Positions 22,201 through 34,200 of a DNA stretch of 64,000 nt are shown here, piece after piece; the stretch's first letter is position 1; every line of letters begins with the position of its first letter. The notes under the pieces were generated by a model that worked only from the letters and a program-made list of their open reading frames with translations, did not search any database and was not told the DNA's origin. Origin of the DNA: Halichoerus grypus (taxonomy: Eukaryota > Chordata > Mammalia > Carnivora > Phocidae). The translations under genes and the position numbers were made by a program. The stretch covers positions 70,933,239-70,997,238 of the forward strand of contig NC_135712.1 in NCBI RefSeq assembly GCF_964656455.1. The letters run 5' to 3'.

Positions 22201-25200
22201 CTGCACTGAGTTTTTGGGAAGAATTTCTGAGTGGAGAAGACTGTGCCTCCAGCATTTGGGGTTTCAAAGCCTGGGTAGAGGCAGGGTATAGAGAAAGAAC
22301 AAACAATAGGTGTTGGGAGGCAAAATGGAAGGAGGGAAGTGAGGCACTCTCAAGGGCCCTGCACCCTGAAAGGATGCAGGTGTGGGCTTAGGGGGGCCTG
22401 GGGCATAGAGTTTCGGGGCTCTTTTTCCCAGGTAGGGCCCAGGAAGGTGACTGCAGAGAAAAAGCCACCCATGTGATGTGAATGGGGGTGTGCCCTGCCT
22501 CGCATGGCTTAGGAGCTGCACAGTGATTTCCCCGCACGAGGCATTGACCAGCTCAGGACCAAAGCCCAGATGCCCACATGCACTGATGACCCTGCCACTC
22601 CCACCATGCACCTCGGTGCTACATAAATGCCCCAGAAGGAGTCTCTCCCAATTGACTGAGGTGGAGTTTTACCATTTTGGTGGAATGGAAATTTTGGTTT
22701 CTAGACCAGTAAAGACTGTCATGTGTCCTATGCACCTGGACATGTGGCCTGAGGTCTGTTCTTACTGAGAGGACCCTGGAGTCCCGGGGGGCCCCCCAGG
22801 GGCAGAGCCTTCTAGCCCCTCTTTCCCAGCTGCTGCTTCGCCCCAGTCCTAGCAACGCCCAGTGCCTGGACCATGTTGGAGATGGGGAAGAGCTCCCGGA
22901 GAATCTGGCCCCGCTCTGGCCCCAGCCCCCCTCACGTACCATTTGTGTTTTCGAAGACAGTCGTGTGCTTGACAAAGGCGACGTCCCCTGCATTCTCAGC
23001 CAGGCACCTGCCGCGCGAGAGGCCAAGGCCGGTGTTGGAGGGTGGCCCCGGCCCCTGCGCCGGCCCCGGGCCCCCCTGCCGGGCCACCGGAGTACCTGAA
23101 GGCGCCACTGTAGCCGTAGAACCTCTCCTGGCTGTTGCCCACACACTTGTTTCGGCCCCGCTCGTCCCCCACACACAGCGCGCACAGCGAGGACGGGTAG
23201 TTCTTGGCATTGTTCACGGGCACGCAGCTGGCGCTGAAGAACTCGCTCACGGCTGGGGCGGGCGGGGGGCAGGGCTGAGTCAAGGGGCCCGCCGAGGGAA
23301 GAGCAGCAGGGGGAAGAGGGGAGGGCCGCCCCCCACAGGTCTGCCCACTCTGCCTAGCCCTGCGGCTCAAGGCCACCCATCTGTCCACTGCCCACCCAGC
23401 TCAGGCACATCTCCTCCTGTGAGAATTGCAGGGATGAGGGAGTACAGAGGCTGTCCTGATACAGTAACCCCATGGACAACCTCTGGTTAGTCGTCACCCA
23501 GCCTTCCCTTGGACGCCCTCAGGGATGGGGAACTCACTACCTCATAAGCTCTTCTGTTCCAGTCAGGGCAACTGCCCAGCTGTGTAGGAGTGGGAGCAGC
23601 CGACCCTAACACTCTCTGTGTGCTCGTGGAGGTGGTTAGAAAGAAATGTGGTTTTTTCCTGAGGTGCCAGACAGGACAGAGGTGTGTGCACAGTCAGCCC
23701 AGGATCTTGCCAGCTTCCTACTGCCTTCCTTTCATCATGACTGTGTGTGATTTAACACGTAGGGAGGGCCCTGGGTACGGCATATGGTGGCCGCTTGGTA
23801 AATGCGTCTTCTTCAGCACTTATACAGATGGCTGGCCACTTTCCATAAAGGTCCCCCAGATGCCCAGAGGCTGCCGGGATATGGGGACAGCCCCATGACC
23901 GGACGGTGATCCAGCCAGGCCCACAGCCCACGCACACCCCCTGCTCCTCATGCCCACTGGAGCCAGGTCCACGCTGGGTAAGTGGGTTAGGGGCACCATG
24001 GCACCCTCCACAGAACAACCAGACACCCCACAGACTGTTACAAGTGTAGCCAAGAATATTTCCCAACCTTCCCAAGAGAATGGGGCACATCAGGAAGGAA
24101 GAGGAAACCTCTCTGGGCTGCTCTGTGGGACCCTGCTGGGGGGAGGGCTCCCAGACCCTCAGACCCAGCAGACCCCCAAAAAAGAGTTTGCACGTCTGTG
24201 TCCCCGCAGAGGGTGGTACCTGTGAGGACGTCGCAGTCCTTGGGCCGGATGAAGCCCCTCTGCACCAGGGCGCCCACGGGGACGTCCCAGCCCGCGGGGC
24301 TGCGGAACGCTGGGTGGCAGGAGCGCTTGCCCCGAAGCTCGTCCAGGGTGAAGGCGTAGGAGCTGTTCCGCTTCACGACGGCCACCACAAAGTAGGAGTT
24401 GCTGTTGTCCTCCGCTGTGGGGAGGGGACGCCAGTGAGGCCCCTCATCTGTGCTGGCCTGGCCTGGCCAGGCAAGAGCCCGGGGCACGTCCCCTCGTGCC
24501 CTCAACCCATTCCGTCAGCCGGCTCCTGCCTCAGAGCTGTGGTCCCACCCCGAACACCTCTCCCCGCTTAGTGTCGGGGCCCCGGCTGCACATCCAGCCG
24601 TGGGACCCCTGCTTGTCCCCCCCAAGGCTGAGTTCTGTCTCCCCCAACCTACCCCCTATCATTCCTCACCCAAAGGGACTTTTCTTTCCTTACACCCAGG
24701 TGGTACATTTCTCACTTCCTGGGAGAAAGGCGGGGGCACAGCTAAGGACTGCAGAAGCATTTTTCGAAAGCCCAGAGATTTTTCACATCCAAGTGGAAGG
24801 ACCTGAGGTCACCACTTAGGAGGACAGAGCGCCAAGGTCCCAGCCCAGGCCACTGGAAGGGGGGTCCCCAGGGCCACCTTCTGTGAGCCACAGTGGGTAG
24901 GCGGGAAGGGCAGAGGAGGCCCTCTCGTCGAGGGGTGGCAAATACTCAGCCTGTTTTTGTACGACCTGGCTTAGAAGCATAAAACGGTTTTTATATTTTT
25001 AAAGGGTTGATTGTAAAAAACAACAACAACAAAACTAACAAGGAATATGTGGCCTGCAAAGCCTAAAGTGTTTACTCTCTGGCCTTTTACAGAAAGTTTG
25101 CCCACGCCTGCCAGACTTTTAATGACTCAGTGGGAAAACTGAGGCCTGAGGCAGGAGGGCTTGCCTGTGACAGACAGCAACCCGCCCCGGGAGACAGGCC

Positions 25201-28200
25201 GTGATGGGGAGCTTTGGAAAAGGGCCCAGGGGGGACACGGATACCCAGATGAAACTATCAGCTGCCTCCTAGCAGCGGCCAGGGCCCAGCCCCCGCACTC
25301 ACGGGCATAGTGCTCCCCCGCTGCTGGGACCAGGCCGTATTTCTTTCCTGCCATGTAGATGTCTTCGCCCTTCAGGGTCACGGCGTCGATTTGCCCAGCC
25401 TGAAGGGGGACAGAAAGGGCGACCGGGCAGGGGAGGGGTCGGGACCTGACAGAGATGCCAGGGTTGGGTCTCTCGGGCTCTCTTCCCTGGGGGCCCCCTG
25501 CCCCGCACCCCTGTGAGATTGTGGGCCAGAGAGGGGTTTGGAGGACCAGAGGTGAGAAAGCCGCCAGCACTAATGCTCCATCCGGGGGGTCTGCCGCTCC
25601 TGTTGCCGGGCCCTGTTCTGAGCAGACCTGTGCACCATCCCTGCCCTCCCTGGGGACTGCGGCCCGCAGAGGCCTGGGCCATGGGCTGGCGCATGACACA
25701 AGGGCAATAGGTATTTGCTCAATGTGTGTGCGAATGTATGAACGAGCCAGGCCTCAAAAGACAGCAGTTTCGTGGTTAAAGCTCTGCCCCAGGAGACAGC
25801 AGGAGGGGCCCAGGGCCGCCTTCTTTCCACCCTCCTGAAGCGCCCCAGGTCTCCCCTGCTCCACCCATCTTGTCCATTCCGAAGCCTCTGGACAGGTGGC
25901 CCCTCGGACCCAAGCAGGGGTTCACTAATAATCAAGACACAGTAGTGTGACAAACCCCAGGGAAAGGGGGTGGGGCGGGGGGGGAGAGAGGGGACAGCTG
26001 CCCCCAGGAAGGTGCCCCACGCCGTTCAGGCCCAGGGGCATGAAGTTGTGATGCTGGAATAACAGGCAGGGATGTTGACTTTTGAGCCTGGAGCGTCCAT
26101 CTCGGGGGGCCTTCTCTTCCCCCGACCCAGACCTCCTAGCCGCTGGGGGGGCACGGCAGAACCCAGTCTAGCTGACACCCCGTTCCCTGGGCCCCTGTGG
26201 CTGGGAAGGAGATGGGGGTCAGAGCTCCATTGGACACCACCCCTGAGAGCCTGAGAACTAAGCATCTCTGAGCCTTTTGCTGGGGTTCTCGAGGAACCCC
26301 CAAGTCCGCTCCTCTCCTCCCTTGGCCCTGTTTGAGTTTAGACAGAGAGAAGGCTCTTGCCTGTAGGGAGCTAAACCCTCCCTCCTGCATCTCTCCCTGT
26401 TCTGCAGCCCGTGGACCCAGCCACCCCACACAGGACGGCCTGCCCTCTACCTCCAGTCTCCCCTTCCTCCATTCCAGCTGAGCGCCCCCTCCCTCAGCAC
26501 TACCCGTGGTCGGGGTCGAGGCCCCTGGCGCGAGGGGCTCCCCCACCCTGAGCTGGGTGACTGTGGGCAGTTGCTTCTCCAGCCTCTCCCAGCTTCGGTT
26601 TCCTGACAGTGATCACAGCACCCCAGAGTGCTGCTGTGAGGATTAAGTGAAGGGGTCCTCGGGAAGTCTTAGCGCAGCGTGCGGCACACGGCACACGCAT
26701 GCTCGTGAGGCTGTCCTCTGTCGTGATCCTGGCCTCCTGTTATTCCTGCCCACTCTCCTCCTCTTGGCCTTTAAGTCAGTGTGGTTGCCTGGCTGGGGCA
26801 GTGTGGACACTCCCGAGGGGCAGTGGTCTGGCCTGCACTCGGGGATTGCCCTGATAGGGTTTCTGACCGGGCACCCTGGCTCTAGCTAGGTTTGCCCCAT
26901 CCGTGCCACCTACGTGGCACGTGCTGTCTGTCACAGGCAAGCCCTCCTGCCTCAGGCCTCAGGCCCCACCTACGGGCTCTTAAAAAAGAGGAGGGAGGGG
27001 GCGCCTGGGTGGCGCAGTCCGTTCAGTGTCCCACTCTTGCTTTCGGCTCAGGTCATGATCTCAGAGTGGTGAGATCGAGCCCCATGTTGGGTTTAGCACA
27101 GAGTCTGCTTGAGATTCTCTCCCTCTGCCCCTCCCCCTGCTCGTTCGCTCTCTTTCTCTCTGAAATAAATAAAGTCTTAAGAAAACAAAAGGGGTGCCTC
27201 GGTGGCTCAGTCGTTAAGTGTCTGCCTTTGGCTCGGGTCATGGGATTGGCTCGGGTCCTGGGATCGAGCCCCTCGTCGGGCTCCCTGCTCCACGGGAAGC
27301 CTGTTTCTCCCTCTCCCACTCCCCCTGCTTGTGTTCCCTCTCTCGCTGTGTTTCTCTCTGTCAAATAAATAAATAAAATCTTAAAAAAAAAAAAAAAGAA
27401 AAAGAAAGAGGAGGGAGGAGTCCAGGAAGCCAGAGGCCGCTGGGACACCTGTGACCAGGGTAGCACGCTTGCCTGCAGGGCCCCGGGGCCACCTCCAAGC
27501 TCTGCCTCAGACTCCAGTAAGAGAAGCAAAGCAGGGCAGGGCCCTTAACTGCAGCTGGGGAGCGGCATAGTGGATGCCAAAGCAACGTAATGGGCCATGA
27601 CAAGCTTAGAAACAAAGACTAGGACGGAATACGATGGACAGTGTCAGGGTACATTGTACTCAGTGAGGGTCAGTACTGTTTTGTTTCATGCCTTTCTACT
27701 GGAGACCACAGGACGAGCAGTGCCCAGCTGGGCTGGTCTCCTGATGTTCCTTCTGCTCTCAGCTCACCCACTCAGCGAGGAAGGGTTCCTGGGTTCCCTG
27801 AAAGGAAAGAGCCCACCCCCCCACCTCCAGCCCTGTCCACTGGGGTGGGGTGGCTGGTCCCTGCCGGTCCTTCCTCCTCCCTTTTCTCTGTGAGGTTGTC
27901 ACGGGAGACTGCGTCCCCAGGCGGCCTCCTTCAGACCAGGTGGCACAGGGGAAGGGCTGGTAAGGACCGTCCCGGGCACGGCCCCCACCTGGATCCATTC
28001 CATGCAGCGCTGGGGAGACTCAGCCGACACGCACTGGATCTCTGGCTTGAGCCTCTGCCGGCTGAAGGCCACAGCCATGTCTCCACACTTCTGGATCTCG
28101 GGAGTGGACAGCACACACCAGCGTAGGTAGTGAGGTAGCCCTGTGTGTGTACGAGCTCGTGGTCACCACCACACTCACCTGCTCAGGGGCTAGCCCCGAG

Positions 28201-31200
28201 CATGGCCCGTGGGCTGGGGTCATGGGGACTAGTACCTCAGTAGGAAGAGCCTGAAGTCAGACCCAAGGGAAATTCTGGCTCTTTCCCTCATTAGCTATGA
28301 GGAGTAAGTTATTTAACCCTCTGATCCTGTTTCCTCTCACAGAAAGGGGATAACTGTGCCTCTTTCACGGGGCTGTGAGGTGGCTTGAGGCCAATCATGG
28401 CTGTCGTGCGTCTAACTGGGTGGCAGACCATGTCCCTGCTGTAGGGGGCAGGAAGCAGGAAGCCCATTTGTAGACCACTGCAATGGTCCAGCCAACACAC
28501 AACGCCTGAGCCAGGGCCTTGGCTGTGGGGTGGGGAGGAGGAGGCGTGAGGCCCTGAGGGAGCATGCGGGGACTTGATGACTTCTGTGTGGAGGGGCAAG
28601 GAGACGCTTCCCAAGACAGACCCTGATGGTCTGGATCCCACCCCTTGGAGCAGATGGGGCATCCAGGGTACCGCAGGCCAGGCAACTCTGGGACAGCTGC
28701 CTCCCTACACCCCCAGAGGCAGGGAGGTGGAAGTCATCGGTTCTCATGGAGGCCGAGGGGCACAGCTCCCGGGGTGAGTGTCCTTTCCCAGCTGCCTCCC
28801 CACAAAGCACTGCCGTGCCTGTGCCCAGGCTGGCCCAGAGCCCGTGGGACGAGAGACGGGTGGACTTACGGTTGGGATCACAGAGGAGACCCTTCATGGC
28901 ATGCAGGTACTCGCGGCCCAGCCAGGCCTCATAGGTCTGCGTGGCGATGGGCACCAGCTCGGAGGTGGAGTCTTTGAAGAGCAGGTTCTTCTGGCCGTAG
29001 GCCTCAGAGCTGAACATCTGGAAACTGCTGCTCTCATGGCTGAAGAGACGCTGTGTGTCCGGGGATGGGAGTGGGGGCTGGTGAGGTGCTGCTGGCAGGG
29101 AGGGCAGCACATCCCTTCCTCCCGGGCCAGCAGGCAGCTCCTTCTTCCTGCGCCCCCTGGCCGGGCGCCCACTCTGAGGACCAGGTGCGGCACCACCCCC
29201 CTCCGTCCTCCGTGCTCCCCCAGTGCACTCCGCCTTGTCATCCTCACGGCCAGGTGTGGAAGGGACTGAGGGTGCGGGACGGGGCTCGCCGTGGTGGCAC
29301 GGATGGGGCAAACCTAGCTAGAGCCAGGGTGCCCGGTCAGAAAGGTGTTGTTCTTGTGAATAGTGATGGCAGCCCGACATTATTCACATTTAATTAATGG
29401 TGTACTTTGACGTTTGTTGGCTTTGTCATTCTGTTTATTCGCTCATATACTCTGGTTTTACTTTTAAGAGCCACAGACACGAGCAGCTTTCTCTGAGCGG
29501 TGCCTGCGTCCCTGGTCTGCCTCTCTGGCTGGCCCTCCTCGCTTCCCGAGGCCGGGCTCTCCCCTCTCTGGCTGCCAGCTCACACAGTTGGTCCCCCCTT
29601 CACACCGAGGTTGGACACCACAGAGACCTCCCCAGCTGTGGTCTGGCCCAGGGGAGGGTCTCTGAGTCCTGCCCCTCTTGGCCTGGCTGGCCCAGCCCCA
29701 TGATGGCTCTAGCCCGTGCTCCCACCCTGGCGAGAGACAGGAAGGTTCGGTCCCATCTGGGAAGCTGTACGGGGTGGGGTGGGGGGGCTGCCCTGAACTC
29801 ACCTGGCCGTCATTGAGCAGCCGGAACATGAGGCCCCCGTCAGTGTCGGCCCGGACCACCACGGCGTGAGCAGGCACGCGGGCCAGGTGACATCGCCTCC
29901 ATTCGGTGACATCGGCCCGGCTGCCATCCCGGCATAACAACTCAAAGTCCTGGGACAGCAGCGCCTGGCCCCAGGAGGGAAGAGTTTTCCCTGGGAAGAT
30001 GGGAAGCCTGTGGTGAGCCAACTTCTGTCCTGGGAGGGGTTTGGGAAGGGCCTCAGGAAGGCCCAGGAAAGGGAGCTGGGCAGGGGCTAGGGTGGAGAGG
30101 GCCACAGACTCATGGTGAAAAGAAACTCTTCCAGGAGGTGAAGACCCAGAGCTAGGAATGACAAGGAGCTTGGGGACTGCATTCCACAAGACCAGGTGTC
30201 TCAAGAGACTGTCATTATTGACTTGCATTTCCGACCTCTCACCAGTTTCTATAAAGCACATGGCTTGGAGGTATCTGACAATAATACAGCACATATAAAC
30301 AGGACTGTTCATTAACGTTAAGAAGACTAAGAGAATCAGGGGAGCTCAGGGAGAGAGAAATGTACCAGGGGGTCCCTGCTGTCCTTGGGCACTCGATTTG
30401 GCTCTGAGCAGTGGGCAGGGGCCACACTGGGAACACAGCCAGACAGAATGGACCAAGAACAGTAGCCCGAGAGGAAAGGGTAGCTTTCCAAAGCTTTGCC
30501 CATGCATTAATCCAATATTACTCTATTCATGTTTTGGGATATTTCCTCCAAGTCGTTTTTTCTATTTTCTAATCATTTCTAACACGATTAAGGACATACC
30601 TGATAGGCAATCTTGTATCTTACTACTTTTTTTTTTTTTAAAGATTTTATTTATTTTTCAGCAAGAGATACAGCGGGAGAGGGAACACAAGCAGGGGGAG
30701 TGGGAGAGGGAGAAGCAGGCTTCCCGCAGAGCAGGGAGCCCGATGCGGGGTTCCATCCCAGGACCCTGGGATCATGACCTGAGCCGAAGGCAGACGCTTA
30801 ACGACTGAGCCACCCAGGTGCCCCATCCTACTACTTTTTTTAAAGATTTATTTATTTACTTGACAGAGAGAGAGAGAGAAGGGGGAAGGGCAAAGGGAGA
30901 AAGAAAGAATCCCAAGCAGACTCCCCGCTGAGCATGGAGCCCGATACAGGGCTCTATCTCACGACCCATGAGATCATATCTGAGCCAAAATCACGAGTCA
31001 GACGCTCAACTGACTGAGCTACCCAAGTGCCCCACTACTTTTTTTAAAAAAAATTCTTTATTTAAGTAATCTCTACACACAATGTGGGGCTTGAACTCAT
31101 GACCCCAAGATCAAGAGTCACACACTCCACTGACTGAGCCAGCCAGGAGCCACTCACATCATACTTTTTTTTTTTTCACTTGTCATTTTAAAGTATTTTC

Positions 31201-34200
31201 CCCCACCCTTTTGGAAATTTTCCATAAAACTCATTTATAATAGAAAGCCAGATTTATTTGAGTGAATATCGACACCAGACAGGAATATTAAGAAGACAAA
31301 TTTTAAAATTGTAACTCAACAGATGGTCTTATATAACAATATTTTTATGACTTTTAAAATTTTCAAACGAGGAGGATAAGACTCTGCTAGGAAATAGGAG
31401 GGGTAAAAATAATTTGTGGGGTCCTGAAAACTCTTCACTCCAAAGCTATTTCAAAACAAAACCCCAAAACTGAGAGTCATAGTTTGGAAACCTCCACGAA
31501 GGTCACGTTCAATGACTGCGTGGTCGTTTATAGCACTCTCAATAATCACCCTGTGCCATATTCTCACCTCCCTCCCCAGCTCTCTACTTTTCAGCTGCTG
31601 CAAAGCCCTTGTGTAGAGCTCTGGGGGACCATCTGGCCTACCCCGTGACACAAATGCGCCAGTTAGGTATTTCAATTGGAGCCTCCTCACTACTTTAGAC
31701 ACTTACGTCAATTCCCGTTATTGCTCTTACCAAACTTTTGCATGAAGATCGTCTTTAAAAAATTACGTCCTTAGACTTCCTTAGATTACCATCAACATTT
31801 TATTCTATTTAATTAATTAATTAATGTTTAAAAAAGATTTTTATTTATTTGTCAGAGAGGGAGAGAAAGAGAGAGAGAGCACAAGCAGGGGGAGGAGAAG
31901 AGGGAGAAGCAGGCTCCCCGCTGAGGAAGGAGCCCAATGCGGGACTCAATCCCGGGCCTCTGGGATCATGACCTGAGCTGAAATCAAGAGTCGGACGCTT
32001 AACCAACTAAGCCACCCAGGCATCCCTACCATCAATATTTTAAAAGAGCCAATTTTAGGGGCAGCCAGGTGGCTCAGTTGGTTAAGCATCCGACTCTTGA
32101 TTTCAGCTCAGGTCATGATCTCGGGGGCATGGGATCGAGCCCTGTGTTGGGCTCTGTGCTTAGTGGGAGTCTGCTTGAGTTTCTTTCTCTCCCTCTCCCT
32201 CTGCCTCCTCCCCTCCTCTCCCTCTTTTAAAATAAATAAATAAAACAGCCAATTTTAACCCAATACATCCCTATTCTTTCTCCACCTTTAATATTTTCCT
32301 CTGCTTGATCTTGAGGCCCAAGTCCTGGCTGCCCATTTTCGTAAGATCATCTTGCTCCGGAGATAACCCTATGTGCTTCCTCCTTTTTCAAATCATTTTT
32401 TTCTCTTTTTCAAATCTGGTTCATACTGTTTGCCTTTCTTGAATGTCAGACCACATGATGGACCTTCTGCTTTTAAAGGTAAAGGTTATGATAAAAAAAA
32501 AGATTATGATAAAAAAAAGACAATGATCACTATTGAACAGGCAAAACTATAGAGATGAAAGTGATTGGTGAATGCCCAAAGGGGGCATCAAGGAACTTGG
32601 GGGGTGAAAGGTCAGTCACAATCACTATCTTGATTGTGATGGTGGTGGTTATACAACTGTGTTTTTGGCAAAACTCACAGAACTGTAGTTCAGAAAGAGT
32701 GCATTTGCTGCATGTAAATTATACCTCAATTTAAAGAAATAAACGATCCTTACGCAAGTCCAAATTAGGGGATGTTCTATAAAATAACTGGCCTGATGCC
32801 ACAAAAACAAGGAAAGATTGAGAAAATGCTCAGAAGTGAGAGGAAACTAAAGAGACTTAACAACTAAATACCGAGTGTGATCACAGATTAGGTCCTGAGC
32901 CTGGAAAAAATTGCTACAAAGGATAGAATTGGGACAATTAGTGAATCTGGAATACGTGCTGTAGATTAGATAATAGTATTGTGTCAATGTTACAATTCCT
33001 GAATTTGATAACTGTACTGTGGCTACATCCACATCTCCTTGTTTTTAGGAGATACACACTAAAATATTAAAGGGTGTGATGCAGGCAAATGTACACTCAA
33101 AGAAAGAATACATACAAGTATAGAAAGAATAATAAATCCAATGCGGCAAATGCTAAAAGTCGGAATCTGGGTTAAAAAAATAAATGGGGGTGGGGCGCCT
33201 GGGTGGCTCAGTCAGTCAAGCATCTGACTCTTGATTTCCGTTCAGGTCATGATCTCAGGGTCGAGAGATGGAGCCTTGAGCGGAGCTCCAGGCTCAGCAG
33301 GGAGTCTGCTTGAGATTCTCTCTGCCCCTCCCCCCAACTCTCTCTCTCCAAAATAAATACATAAATCTTTGAAAAAAAAAAAGGGAGTTCTTTGAATTAT
33401 TCTTGCAACTTTTCTGAAGCTCAGTTATTGCAAAATAAAAAAAAAAAGTTAAATGACAATGATATAATGGATCTACACACAACACTAACCCAATTTCCTA
33501 AGACCTCCTTCAGGGATCGGGAATGGCTTCTCCAGATAACAGGAGAAGGAGGGGTAGGTGAGCGTTCATGCAGAGACTTGCAAATGTTCTGCACAATCAG
33601 AACCCAGTCTTGAAGTGGAAGCCAATGCCAGACACAAACCAGAGTCGGGCAGCTGTGTCCCCCAGCCCCTCTCGCCCCCCGGAACAGTTTGAACCCCTGT
33701 CAGAAGACCCACCCTTTCAGGCACAGTTACAGGGCCCGCGGCCCTGCTCCCGGGGCCGGCCGCCCGCACTCACCGTCCGTGTTCTCCAGCACCGTGCTGT
33801 GCTTCACAAAGGCTACGGCCCCTGCCCCTTCTGCCAGGCACCTGCGGGGAGAAACCAGTGAGCCTGGGCGGGGCCGAGCTCCTCTGCCCTCGGGAGGGCT
33901 GTTCTGGGTTGTAGGGCTCCGTCCTGGTGGGCCCAGATTTCACGGTCGGGCCGTCCCAGGGTCCAGCTCCCTGGTTTGTTTCCTGTGCGGCTTCGCCAAG
34001 CTGTGCAGCCCTCTCCTCACCTGTCCAGTGGGGGTGAGAAAGCTCTCACGGCGAGAGACCCTTTATGGGCAGTCCAGGCCCTGTACAGCCGAGCTGGGGG
34101 CCTAAGGGAGCAGGTGCTCACAGGGCAATGCTCGGGGTGTTTTGAAGATGCGTCTGCCCCGAAGCAGGGGATCAGACAAGACTTTCTCATGCCACACCAA

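Noticed and set aside
27001..27075. tRNA-like heads of CanSINEs as tRNA genes
   Set aside because: They have degraded A/B boxes, are followed by CT-rich and A-rich SINE domains, and carry target-site duplications, so they are SINE heads.
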